NCBI GenBank assembly: GCA_015657535.1
Contig: JADHZB010000917.1
Span: 10,105 to 56,340 of the forward strand
Direction: 5' to 3'
Length of the DNA: 46,236 nt
Source: Nephromyces sp. MM_2019
Taxonomy: Eukaryota > Apicomplexa > Aconoidasida > Nephromycida
Each line of letters starts with the position of its first letter. The stretch's first letter is position 1. The position numbers were made by a program, and so were the translations under genes. Below are positions 21,095 through 34,100 of the stretch, in pieces. The notes beneath the pieces are model-generated. The model was given only the letters and a program-made list of their open reading frames with translations, was not told the DNA's origin and searched no databases.

Positions 21095-22836
21095 TTTGGA
21101 GGACACTTAAAATAAAACCCAACTGCGCTATGGAATTAAAAGCCCAATAGTTGACTTTAATGGATTTATTTTCTCTATAATGTGTAAAAAAGGCTCAAAG
21201 TGGTATTTTATAGGCATAGGATTTATGTGTTCTTAGCCGCTAAATAGGATTGGAAGTCAAAAATACGTTTAGAGATTCATGTGGATTAATTAATAAAGTG
21301 CTCAACACGAGTAACAGCATTAAGCATAGCATTTTTCCATTACAAAATAATGGAAAGCTACTGCTTAATTTGATTCATAAATTTTAAGTCCTCATTCAAT
21401 TTAATTGTCAAGTAAATTCTTATAAATTGATTGAAAACTACATTATAGAATACAATCAATTTATATTAATTAAAGCGATCATTTTAAATCAAAGTTGATA
21501 ATTATAGTATCAAAATTGATAAAATTCAGTGTATATATGCACAACATATATCCAATTAAAGCTTTCACACTTCTCAGAGGGCTTTTGAAAGCTTGGACCA
21601 GGACCCGAAAATGCAGTCATCAATTTACAACTCCTCCGCAAGATGATTTTGGAAAACTATGGTATCTAGTCAATTTACAAACAGCTAAGTGAAAACTTAA
21701 GTCAAAACTCGCATATATATATTTAAAATCACCATACTCTATGAAAATGATGCGTTTTTCTTGCTTGCTATAGTTAATCCAAACCAAAATGGATATATAT
21801 TGTGTAAACAAGTAAAAATATATTTTTACTTATACACAACATTCTTGCAAGGTTACAACTATTTATATGGGTAGAGTTCGGCACCATGCCGTTAATAGTT
21901 AATCTAATTCGGGTACTATGTAAACATTATCATAGGAGCATCATCTGCTTTACACGATTATTTTACTTTGCCAATCTAAGCTTATAGAAATAAAGATGGG
22001 AACAAATATTTAGATCAAAAGGTCATACTTATTGAAATTATTTTCTCATGCTAAAACAATTACCGGAGTACTTCTTAACAACTCCCAATTCTCCTAAAGG
22101 AAAGTCAAGTGATAATGAAGTACGTACACTAAAAATTCCTGTACATGCTAGATCAAATTGTTGATTTTTTTATCCTATTCTTTTTGAGCTATTCAAGTAT
22201 GAGCTCGAGCTTCATATTCACCAGGAAAAAGTAAGTGTATAAAACACCCGAGAACTATCTCTCACTCAATGAATCTAGAAGCTATATCTTATATTTTATA
22301 AATTACCTAAAATTTCAATTGAAAACTTGGATACATGATACTATAGAAGTATATATGATTACTGAATTAGGCAGAATATAAGAAAATTCAAATTAAAATT
22401 GTATAAAATTTAAATTATTCGCTGAAATTTAGGCCTTAAGTAAGTAACATAGTTTGGTAATTTAGACTTTTGGCTCAAAGTAGAATGTTTAATTCCAATT
22501 TGTTTATAATTGGCTTCAATCATTAAATCTCTATGAAATAATTAAGTATAATTCCATATAATCAAAAAGACAAACACAATCGACTTAAAAGTTCATTTAA
22601 TAACTTCAATCAAAATATATCTTTCTATTGTTGAAAAAATCCTCACCATTTTTAAATCAGTTTATAACTAACTTACTGAGATAAACAAGACAACTAGGTA
22701 GGTATATTGGTTTCTACAAAATTAAATTTATTAATTGACTAGCTTTATGACTCAAATTGTAACACTTTAAGAGACATCGAGCCAAAATACATAAGGTTAT
22801 TGAATTATGATATTCATGATTTGGCTAATTCCAATG
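21095..22836. other. Spacer between TAF7 and the next minus-strand gene
   Basis: AT-rich without TG/CA repeats. It holds the TAF7 upstream region and the 3' region of the 22837-24313 gene, and one weak small reading frame listed separately. Confidence 0.5.
21495..21692 (+). CDS. Weak small open reading frame
   Basis: Reads 65 residues from ATG to TGA. The second half (GLLKAWTRTRKCSHQFTTPP, then QDDFGKLW) looks more like real protein than the surrounding AT-rich frames. A CTTCTCAG acceptor precedes it and a GTATCT donor follows KLW, so it may instead be an internal exon. No family is recognised and no other exon is convincing. It lies divergent from TAF7. Confidence 0.22.
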   Translation: MIIIVSKLIKFSVYMHNIYPIKAFTLLRGLLKAWTRTRKCSHQFTTPPQDDFGKLWYLVNLQTAK

Positions 22837-24313
22837 TTATATTGCGTGTTTACTTTTCAGCCAAAAAGATCCGTGTCGAGTGAGTTGAATTTTAGTTGTA
22901 TTGTCACTCTCATGCAACACAAAAACTTTACCGTGTTTAGTTATTAATGAATCTTTCGACTTGAGCATTTGAGATAGCCTCAAATGTTTATTTACGTGCC
23001 TATTATTATGATCAAGTAAATCTTTAGGCTTTCCCCATAATTTGACAACTTCTTCAGGGCAATCCAAATCTACATTGACTACCCTTCCTAGTTTTATAAT
23101 TGAATAGAAAAATCAAATTAAAAGTGAAACTTGTTAATCATTAAAGATTAAACACTCCTACAGTCCGTGTAATTATATTTAATCCTTGTGTAACTTGTAT
23201 TATCAGCGGATGCATAATTGCATCCTTTGCATATATACTCGATTAGGTAGCTAAACGATGTTAGGTGCTAACTAGTCATATATAGTCAAGCTTCAAAAAT
23301 ATATTTAGAATATACCTAATACAAAACTTGTAGCGGTGTCACAGCGTGTTTCAAATTTTCTCAAAATGTTGTTTATCTCTTCTGTATCATTGTTCTTTTT
23401 GCTGATCTCTGCTATCTCATCAATTTGCTTTGTAATCTAAGTTTCAGTGAAAATTAAAAGCAATTATAACACTCTCCTTGTTTCAACGCAGATTAGTGCA
23501 TAAGTTTGTTATAAAAAGGAACTCAAAAAAGCTCCAATTTAATCTCAAGGACACTTGAGACTAGTGTGAATTGGTGCTTAAGCACTCAACCCACACACAA
23601 TTATATTGGAATATTATAGTTTTAGGAATATATTACAAATCATTAGAACATTATAACTGCCAATCTTCAATAGAAACGATTAGGTTTCTTAATTTACATT
23701 TATAATTTTCAGTATATACACAACTTACTGATTTATTTTGTTGTTGATATCGTTCTTCGAGGTCTTTTATGAATGAATCCATTTCACAATCAAGACTTTT
23801 ATTAAGAAATTCCATCTGCAAGCTTTTAAGCTCATTTGCCCTTAATACAATTTTTTGTGCCTCCTGCTCTGCTTTTAAAAGCATCTCTAGAAATTTATTA
23901 TTTTCACTTAAATCTGAGGAAAAGATTATGGACTGTAATTAATAAATTTGGCTAATTCACAATAAGGAATATTTTAATGTAATAATTATTTTTTAACTTA
24001 TGATCGAGAATTTACAAAATTTACCCTTGAAATTCTCTTCATAGGGTATGCTCCAACAACCACAAAAATTGAAACAACCGGAGACCCAGCTCCACAAGTC
24101 TGAGAATAGATCCTTAGTACCCGCACCAGCCAAAGGGAGGGAATTTTGCTTCTCGAAAATTATTGGAAAGTAAAATAATTCATAGTCATCCATTTTATCT
24201 TTTGAATCTTCTTTTATATTGTTAAATTCATCGGTGTAGTCTGAACCCAAATTATTGTCATTTCGATTAATGTCTATGGTCTCAATACTCATCTCTTTGT
24301 ACATCTCACTCAT
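22837..24313 (-). CDS. Unidentified coiled-coil protein with acidic N-terminus
   Basis: Four exons: 24313-24025, 23913-23729, 23436-23316, 23087-22837 (stop TAA), phases 1, 0, 1, total 281 residues. Residues 1-45 are acidic (DSKDKMDDYELFYFP is its end). About 60-92 is aromatic and Cys-rich (LWSWVSGCFNFCGCWSIPYE), either a membrane-contacting or acylated segment. Exon 2 (about 97-158) is a charged heptad-like helix beginning KFLEMLLKAEQEAQKIVLRA. Exon 3 continues it (ITKQIDEIAEISKK), and the end is a compact region with KLWGKPKDLLDHNN and ITKHGKVFVLHES. The LLKAEQEAQKIV run resembles the start of V-ATPase subunit G, but the protein is over twice as long and the C-terminus does not fit, so this is only a hint. 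The C-terminal alternation of hydrophobic residues could be a small beta domain. No name is given. Confidence 0.65.
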
Positions 24314-25729
24314 AATTATAAGTTTATTAGATCATTAGAAAATCTAAAATTTCTAAATAAACCCTTTACTTGCATTCAGTCTGCTAAAGCTTAATAAATT
24401 ACTGATAGCTTACCTGGGAACTAATGTCATAATATTTCAAGAGTATTTATTAATTTTATATACCTTACATCTTAATTTACAAATATATACAGTCAACAGA
24501 TGGGAGCCTCTAGGAATATTTAGGATTATATACAACTAAAATTACTTGTTCTTCTAATTCTTACGTCTTGCTGGGGCTTCCTAAAATCCAAGATTAATAA
24601 TTTTTCATTCTAAAAATCACCTTAATTACACAAGTCTTAATACTGAGGCATAGCAGCATTTTTTTACACTTTGGGGGTATATATAGATTTTCGGTCTAGA
24701 AAGAAATTTATAGATTTGTCGGAAAATTGGCACTCTTTTTAGTTTGTTTGATACACTTTAAACTAATCAAGTATATAAGAATTTTGTTAATAATTCTTGT
24801 GTCTATAAATTTTATGGACGATCGTTCATTTTGAAACATGACTAAATCAAGTTCACTCAGAATTATTTGAAATATAAAGCAAACTAAATACTTGCTTTCA
24901 GGTTAGTATCAAACTTCACCATATATCAGCCTAGACTTTAAAGAGACTATCGATGATTAAATGGCTAAATGAATAGCTAGAAATTAAGCTCCTTCTACTA
25001 CAACGAAAGTAAATGGATTACAATTCAACATTAATAGTTTATCGCTCAGAATATTTTGGTATTTATATAACTAGCGGTTAGGTTTTTTTCAATGAGACTT
25101 GATGTTGCCCACACTCATAATTTCAAGGGGTGTTTGGATAAACTAGTACACTTCCTTAGCTTTCTAAAGGTAAGACCAGCATTTGGTCTTGCACCTGGTT
25201 TTATAAATGAAAAAATTAATAGATTGAAAAATACACTTAATGGTCATAATTAGCTTCAATACTTCAACAATTTTTGGGTAGATTCTTAGAAATATCTGTT
25301 TCCAGTGATTCGATGAGGTAAATAAAATGCCGACTATTCCTATCATAAAAATTTACCTCTGATAAAAGTCAAGTTTAAATCTCTTGAGGCAACTTTAAAT
25401 TACAAAGGTTGCAATGTTGCTAAGCGTACGTAATTCACAATTTGAAACGTAGATTGTTTATATAGCTCAAGCGAAGCAATTAAAAACGCTCTCAATTTCT
25501 TCTTGTGTGTAACTTATGTAATAAAAATACAACAACGTAACATTCTTTAAAATGATCTCATAAAGGCATGGATAGCTTTTCAAACCCAACTATAACCCAT
25601 AATAAAAATTAATCAGTAAATGAAATCAAAACTTTTCTTTTTGATAACAATATATTAAAGTTACTAATTATTTAAAAATATTTAAACTTAAATTATCATT
25701 ATAATACTTGAATAAACTTCATATTCAAG
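24314..25729. other. Divergent intergenic region
   Basis: Lies between two divergent genes, so it should hold both promoters. A plus-strand frame at about 25093-25255 starts MRLDVAHTHNFKGCLDKLVH and meets a perfect donor (AAG/GTAAGA), but no in-phase downstream exon was found. Otherwise AT-rich sequence with nothing recognised. Confidence 0.45.
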
Positions 25730-26913
25730 ATGACTAGTGCTATGTTTACTCTTAGCAATGGCGTTAAAATGCCACAAATGGGTTTTGGAACATGGCAACT
25801 TAAAGGAGAAGAATGCTACAACTCAGTTACATGGGCTCTACAGCAAGGCTTTCAGCTACTAGATACTGCTGACGTTTATGGAAACCATGAGGCCTTCGGA
25901 AAGGCAATGAAAGATTTCTTCGAGAAAAACAAGAAGTCTCCCGGCAATCTCGAATTCGAATCAAGCACTGGAGCTAATGTTTTTGTAACAACCAAAGTTC
26001 CCCCAAAAAAGATGGGCTACCAAGGTGTTACAGATTGTGTCAACAACTCACTCAAGGAGTTGGGAGTTAGCCAAGTTGATTGTGTTTTGCTTCATTGGCC
26101 AGGTTTTAATTAATATGCTAAGAGTTGATATTATAATTTTGAGTTCGCTAACACCTTTAATTTTATTATGTTTTACATTCTCATAAATATACAATTACAT
26201 AATTATATATGACCTGAATTTATGATTATAAAAGATATCTTCATTGATGCTTTACAGGAACCTTCGAGCCAAGTGATAGCCCTAAAAATCGATCAATCAG
26301 AAAGGAATCCTGGAAAGCAATGGAACAACTTTATAAGGACGGTAAAACTAGATCTATTGGAGTTAGTAACTATTATACTAAACATCTGAATGAACTGATG
26401 GAGGACGGTGTAGAATTCACGCCTATGGTTAATCAGGTATATATAGTTTAATGTAAATACTATTGTTTTAATAAATGTTCCGTTTTAATATTTTTTAGGT
26501 AGAGATGCACCCTTTCTTGAAATTATCTGAGCTTGAAAAATGGGCTAAAACTAACAATATGGCACTTCAAGCATACTCATCTCTTGGAACTGGAACAATG
26601 GAACTACTTGAAAATCCCACTGTTACTAAGGTAATTTTCAAATTACCTTGATACTGTTCAATTTTTTAAACTAAATACATATACTGCTACATTTTATAAG
26701 ATCGCTAATGAAGTAGGATGCACACCAGGTCAAGTCCTACTTAGATACCCTTATCAAAAGAATTTTATGGTTCTCCCACGAACTACAAAAAAAGAAAGGG
26801 TTAAAGAGAATTGGGAGACACTAATGTACAGCTTAACAGATGAACAAATGAGCGAGTTAGATTCTATGGATCGTCAAAAACACTATTGTTGGGATCCTAA
26901 TACCATAAATTAA
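25730..26913 (+). CDS. Aldo-keto reductase
   Basis: NAD(P)H-dependent oxidoreductase with an eight-fold alpha/beta barrel that reduces aldehydes or ketones to alcohols. Four exons: 25730-26102, 26258-26436, 26499-26630, 26701-26913 (stop TAA), phases 1, 0, 0, 298 residues, close to the usual 300-320. The catalytic tetrad is visible: Asp45 and Tyr50 (DTADVYGNHE), Lys89 (VTTKVPP) and His122 (LLHWPG). Also seen are the family pattern GFGTWQL near the start, IGVSNY in exon 2, VNQVEMHPFL across the exon 2-3 junction, AYSSLG, and the cofactor-binding LPRTTKKERVKEN, which by analogy favours NADPH. Introns are short (155, 62, 70 bp), and the last acceptor (TTTTATAAG) is a weak one. There is no leader, so it is probably cytosolic. 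The substrate cannot be told from sequence. Confidence 0.92.
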
Positions 26914-29489
26914 ATCAATTTACACAGATAACGAGCAGTCACATTTTCAATATGTCATAAAATTTTATGGATATTTTGTTATTATATCCCCCTTCAATTG
27001 TCTAATATTTTTATTTAATTATTTTTTGAATAGAAATGAATTTGTTTTTTTTTTGTTTCATTATATAACAGTCTACATAAGATAGAAAAAAAGTTCTTAA
27101 TTAGCATAACAATATCATGAACTTTTTATTATAATAAAGTCCAATTTTCAAATTAAAAATTATGTTAAGATCCAACACTAAGAACAAAATCTGACTATTA
27201 CAATTATATAATTGAGTTTTCGATAAGAAACTAAGCCTAGAGTCGATATTCTATTAACTAACTAAGGATCACACAGAATAGCAATCCGGAATTAATAGTA
27301 AACGACTATAAAAATCCAATTAAATTTGCTTTTTCTCTGAGTATTTTCTATAGAAAATATATATAACTAATACCTAACCAAAATTAATTCAAAAATTCTG
27401 AAATTTCAAAGATAGCTGCTACACATAATTAATTGTATAGCAATTTACTTGAACACATCCTATATGGAACCTGAAATTGAAAGTTTCACAATCGAAGCTT
27501 CATTATAATAAAAGTTTGGAACAACAATCTAAATAGATTCCAGCAAGCTGTTATATCATCCATAGATGAAGTGTCAAATAAGAAAATGCTTGTACTGTAA
27601 GAATGTCTCATTAAACAAATTGTTTTGTGACCAACAAGCTAAAAGGTGATATTTAAGTACTTATGTACCAATATAACCTAGAAACAAATCTACTATCAAT
27701 TAAATGTTTCATATGTGAATTACAGATAAAAAGCATGTATTGGATCTTTTTAGTATTTGAAGGCTTAGAAGTTTGCTTATGCTACTAAAAATAGGATGTT
27801 TTCAATTTAACACAGAAGATCTGGAAATGCAAAAAAATTAAGCAAGTGTATAAAATTATAAAGTAACTTAAAAAATTGTTGTGTGCTCCTACATTCAATT
27901 GAATAAGTAATAATAATACCCATTGGAGTTTGTGTAAATCTATAGATATTAAATTTATCGAATTATCCTAAAATCTGAAAAAGAACTCAAAAATCTCTAT
28001 AACCCTCTCTGGTATTAATGGTAAAATAAAAGTTATTTACCTGAAGAAATTTATGATAGCTAATGCCAGTAAATTATTGATTATTAGAATAAGATGGTAT
28101 TCGATTCATTAGAGAGCGTAATAAAAAGACGATTGGTGCTAGCCAAAAGATTAGATTGAGTTAAATGAAGAAAGAGATATATCAATCAAAATAAAAATGG
28201 TTTTGAGACGATGTTTCATCTTTTTAGAAGAGTAAAATTTTGTTAGTACAGTTCAAACAATTTTAAAACAAAAATGGTCGAGAAGAGAAAAAATTATTTC
28301 TAGCTTTTACTTATTTGTTATATAAATTCCAACTACACAAGAGAGAAAAAATGCCTGATAATAAGTAGTCAACTCGGGTGAGTTATAAAAAAGGTAAATA
28401 TTGAGCCGATCAAGCTATTAATAAGTATAGAGTTAAAGAATAAACAAGCAAATATAAGGGAAATCCAGTCAGAAAAATAAGTGGATTTTGTAGTTATTCA
28501 AATCATACCTTACAAAAACAGAGTTAAACCAAAAGTGACATTTGCATTTTGGGATCAAGGAGCTCAGGGATTGAACCCAATTTTTATCTGAGATATAGGA
28601 TGTTAAGAGAGTATCTGAGAAACTACAAAAGGATATTAAACATCTGCATCATTGTAGCTTTGGTTCTCAATATATGTAAATTTGAAGAAATTGTAGAATT
28701 TAAAATTAATATTTTATTATTTAAATGATGGCATGTGAAATGTATACTCTAAAGCATCGCATTATGAATATACTTATGAGTTAATTTCAGCCTAAAATGC
28801 AAAAGAATAAATAACCTAATACGGAAGATAAATTAATCACCTTTAGTGTTTACCAAAGTTCCTAAAGCCCAGCAAATTATTATGGGCGCCCTTTACAGGC
28901 TGTCAACAAGCTATCAACCTGAAACATAGGTTGTAAACAACCTCGAATTTTATATTCGCAAAACTTAAATTACTAAATCTCTATCCACTAACATTCATGT
29001 TTAATCACTGAAATTGATTTAGCTGTCGTTCTCTGCAAAATAATCACATTCGTAAATTGGCCATAGACATACTGTATTCGTATTAACAGACAGAGGCTTA
29101 ATTAATTGAGTTATTATTAGTGGCTATGTAAAGTAATTAATGAGCACAATGATTAGTCGAGAAGAATGTTTTGTCTAAAAAATAACAATTCTTTTTTATT
29201 GTTGTACTAACTGAAAAAATGCGAGATGGGATATATATTAACATTTTCGCTCTTAAACTTATTAAATATATATATATATATACAAAAAATTTCACTTTTT
29301 TGCCGATTTTAATATTAGGTAAGAAATTCTCAACAAAAAATAAAAGTCTAAATTTGATAAAGATAACTTCTGGAGTTATAATTGCACAAAGTATGTGTAC
29401 TCGGGACAATAATAAACGACTTTTCAAAATAGTAAAATTACTTGTCTCAACTTAAATTTATCAATACAAAGTCTAAGAATTGAACTCTA
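26914..29489. other. Gene-poor AT-rich spacer
   Basis: No exon or recognisable repeat family seen. A partial inverted repeat lies around 28898-28945 (aacctgaaacataggtt core). The 5' exons expected for the decayed family copy beginning near 29490 were looked for here and not found. Confidence 0.45.
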
Positions 29490-31172
29490 GCTACCATTCT
29501 CATGACGATGGAAGGCAATTTATAAAAGTCGGATTGTAAACTTCGGAGCCTCAAGTTACACTAGATAGATTTAAATGTGTTTTTTCGTGTTAAGATAGTT
29601 AAGATAATTAAAATAATACTAGTGAGGCTGAGAAAGGCATAATTATGACTTATTGTAATATAATAGTGGACAAAGATAGTAATGATAAATTATATTTAGA
29701 ACTTAAGAGTATACCTGTGTCAAATAATCTAGCTTTAAAAATGTATTATTATAAACTAAAAATAGATCAGGGCTGGAGTAGTTGTTATATAAATAAGTCT
29801 ACAGACAAAACAACTATTTAAAGGAGCTGGTAAAATTTAGAAACAGATTATTCGTTGAAGAGAATAAAAAGCTTTTTATGATTTGAATTCTTTTCGGAAG
29901 TAATCAAATTGATAAAGGCTTATTCTTATAGCGTTTACGCTTATAATAAGCAATGAAGAAATGTCTAAAAGTGTTGTACAAAAGATTTTTAATGAGCCCT
30001 ATCTTAAATATGAAGAGATTTTTGTTTTTAATAGGGAGTTAAAGGATGATGTTCAAGCATTAAATGATTTACAAAACTAAGTCTTTGTTCAAGCATACTG
30101 AAATTTAAAAGTCCTTTAATGTTATATTTCTAAAGGACTCACCGAATGGTTACGATGTTTAATTTTTAAAATCAATTGGTCTTTTCTAAAGTATGTATTT
30201 GTCATTATATATATATAGCATTATAAGTTAACTCTTAAGTTAATTATGCCTTGAGTGAATATAAAAAGGGTATTTTGGAGGCTAATTTTTTTTTTATGAC
30301 TTAATTTTGATATGTGTGACAGATAACTACATAAACTGTAATTATTTATCTACTCTCAGATGGAACGTTTCGAGGACTAGTTAAACACGCATGAAAATCA
30401 TCAGAGAAATTGTTAATTTCATCAGACTACTTAAATATACGCAAGGAGACAATCTACAAGCTTCAATGTATTATGCTGACCTGCACTGGACTTTATAATT
30501 TGAAGAAATAAAACTTTATAAAATCAATTTTTTATGCCCAATCAATACACTAGTCAGGTGTTGACCATAATGATTATAAAACAATTAGACCTGTTTTAAT
30601 AATTATGATTATATAAACAAAATACCCTCAAGATCTTCTAAATTTTCTTATTCCCAAAAGAACTTTTTTTCATCTACACTAGAACTATCAAGGCTGCTAT
30701 AATGCACTAGAAAGCACTGCTATAAGTGAGATTGCAAGTGCATGTTCAACATTGGAGAATCAACCTGTGGCCTGCTTTCACTAAGCGCTGAATATGTAAA
30801 AATTCAACTTTGTTAATAAAATTCTTTGTAATACTGTATCTATTCACTTATGATAAGTAAGGAATATTTCCTTTTGCCACATTACAGTATTCAGACACCT
30901 AATATTTGATGAAAAATAAAAGCAGGTGTGAATAATCTTATTTATAGAGGTGCGTTTACATTTCAAATTATAAGTTATTTAACATATGTACTTTTATGTT
31001 ATAAAGTTATGATGCATAATCAAAAAGTTTTTATCATATGAGCAATTCAAACTTTTGCAGTAAAAACTAGATTCATTTCGCTAGCTCCTAAGGTGAAAAT
31101 AGCTGTTAAAAATTGCACAAGCTATCAATATAATAACCATTTGTTGGAATTTAAATATTATAAATTCGAGGT
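29490..31172 (+). pseudogene. Decayed copy 1 of the secreted family
   Basis: Matches the intact copy in order. At 29502 the sequence atgacgatggaaggcaattt followed by ataaaagt parallels atgtcgatggaagggattta at 36738 (exon 5 start). Around 29742-29800 a YYKLKID segment matches YYKLEID. Around 30680-30780 it matches the exon 7 region, best seen against copy 4. At 31059-31170 TTTTGCAG is followed by an open exon VKTRFISLAP, matching exon 9 (VRIKFMLGN) and ending at a GTAAGT donor. Stops and frameshifts interrupt exon 5. No exons 1-4 and no C-terminal half of exon 9 were found, so it is a truncated relic. Confidence 0.65.
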
Positions 31173-34100
31173 AAGTAGCTTTCATTTGCAATACTTTTAT
31201 ATATTTACACCCCTTGTGTATTACGAAATGTGTTTTGCTTGTGTTACTGGTTCAAGATCTTAAAATCTTTCAAAGAAATTTCTTATTAACTAGTCATTTC
31301 TTTACCCTCCAGCATACAGAGTGTCGAGGTTTATAACTTGTAGTAAATGTAAATAGTAGCCATATTTCCTATCCTTAATTATATGTATGCCATGTCATAT
31401 ATATATCCCTAGAGTTAACTAAGTTTATCGAAAACTTAACACCAGTCGATTTTAGGAGTGTTTCAGATTTTTGAGGCAAACTGTTGTGAATCAAAAAATA
31501 AAACTAGACGTTTTATCTTTTTTTCTCTCTTTCATTTTTTTTAATATACAGAGAATATACTATCAAAATAGTTGCACCAAGACAAAGAAATTATTCTACA
31601 CTTGTTAAAATGTATGAGAATGGCCTGTTTTAAGAGTCGGCAAGTAATGGGGCATGAGGGTCATGCGCAAGTAATCATTAGATAGCTAAGCCATGGGAAT
31701 ATTGACTTAACTAACATAATGATTTCTTTGCCTCCTTCGAAGACACGCATAAGGTCTAAAAGGTTTAGATGTTTTAGACTTAAAGGTCACACAAATAAGG
31801 TTTAGTAATAACATAGATTTTCTATGTTTTTAATTTCCCTCGAGGTGTGAACTCCTACCTGGATTCAATATGTCAGCTTTCGCAGAGCCAGATAATCCTA
31901 GTAACGAGTGTTCTCCATGATCTTGCCTACACCATACCAAACAAAGCTAATAACTAGCTAAGTACAAAATCTTTGAGAAATATCCACTATGGAAAAAAAA
32001 AGCAAACAAATTTGGAGAAGTTATGTATAAGTTATTCTGATTAGATTGATTACTTGGTCAAGTTTCAAAATGCATGCACTTTTAAAGCATTATTGAGCGA
32101 ACAATTGAATATTTAACTTATTAATTATATCAAAATAATACTTTATCTTGAACTTAATGCATAATATATGAACACAATCAAATAAATTTAGTTCATATTG
32201 CTTTGGATTTTTGGAAACTTTTATTAATTGTTTGAGATTTTTAAGCTTAAGACTAATAAGATGTGGTCCATTATGATTCATACACTAAATTTCTGATTTT
32301 GATTAATAGTAGTGTAAGACAAATCTTGCCCAATTTTACATTTAAATTAAAAAATTTATAACTGAAGTATGCACTGATCTCGTTTGACACCATTCCTCTA
32401 ATACACTACGTTGGAAGCCAGTTGTGTGTGTGCTGTAAGTTAATGCTAGCTTAAAGAGCCTAATTAAAGTAGATTTATTTAAGCAGCGTTGTTGAATAAA
32501 TAGCCATAAAAAGATTCATCAATATCCTATTTTAGTACGACAAATCTTCCCTCAGGTAATCTATTCTTACAATTTTACAAGCGATATGAAAATAAGTTTT
32601 GATTAACTATAAATAACCCTTAAAATAATTCAATCACTGCAAATAAAATTTAAATTTTAGATTTTTATATCACTCTTGATAACTTCTAATATATGATCCA
32701 TAACCTTTTTTTATAAAACTTTGTTATTCCAAATTTTATAAAACTGGTTCCACTCTTTGATGATTGTCAGAGCTTTTGAAAAGAATGTATAATACTCTTT
32801 GAATACTGAATTGCTGACAAAGATTAAATAAAATACAATCAGATTTTAATCATTATCTGAACAAAATTAAATGAGGTTTCTCGAAGCTATAAGTTTTATT
32901 CATCGAATTAAGTGAAGCTTATAGTAATTCATGCATTTTTGCTATGATCTTTAATAGAGAAAACGCTTTTCCCAATTGAATTTAATTGTTTTAAATGCAT
33001 TATTTAATAAGCATATGATAAAGGATAAAGTCAAAGGTGGCAAGATATTATTTACTCAAATTGATTTTAGATTCCCCCTTTAATAGTTTAATAGATTTAT
33101 TCCAATTATATTGAACAGAATTGAGCCTGCGGCTAGTCATTTTATACAATTAAATTTGTTGTTAATTACGAATGTGCTTCATTCCAAATTTTATATAAAT
33201 GACCCCTTTAATAATACTGCCACTTTAAAAAGGATACCCAAAGATAGATTTTAATATGCAAAGTGAAGTGTTGAGATATGTTTTATGTCTAAAGAGGGTT
33301 CTACCTAGAGTTAGCAATGGAAGCTGCTGTTAAAAGTCTTAACTTGAGTGAAAATTTAATTCTTAGACAGAGATTACATTCATGGATCTTTAAAAGCTTA
33401 TCTAATATGTATAAAAAGCCTTTATTCACACATTTAGAGAATAAAATTATAGATATTATAATGTTATAAAAAAAGTATGACAGATTTTGTTAGGAAATGG
33501 AAACTAACAATCACAAGTACCTTGGTGTAAAAGTTATAAGTTGGTTTTATTTCAATTTAAATAACTCCTGGCTCTTGCTTGTTGGAATGCTAATTAGTCA
33601 ATATCCAATTTCGAGTTGTGTACATAATGGCAATTATAGAGCCTTGTTTTGTAAAGTAAAGCAGCTTCCACTAATTCATAAGTTGATAAATATTAAATTT
33701 TCCAACATGTTAATTTTGATTGCATCAGTTATCAATTAATTCATATATTTAGTTTATACATTTTAACTATGACACTAAGCCTAATAAAAAATTGCTAGGC
33801 CATACTCTAAAGCTGCAAATAAGTTGATAGTTAAGCCCTGAAATTACATTGACAACTCCATTTTGAAGCTAAAAGCTGCCTGTCCTATATGGACTAATCT
33901 TCATCACAGAATAGTATCAATATACTATAGGAATCCTAGGAAACATGCACCTGGCTAGCCAATCGAATTTATAGATTAACACTTCATTTGCCAATGTTTT
34001 TAGGACAGTAACTCTTAAGCCCACTTATGGGGGCTAGAATCCAGCATTCTCAAAATTATGATTAATAATACCTGTTTTCAAAATCTCTGAAACTTGTGTC

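Noticed and set aside
33497..33739. Plus-strand frame of 80 residues
   Set aside because: Composition and residue pattern look random; no splice signals or homology.
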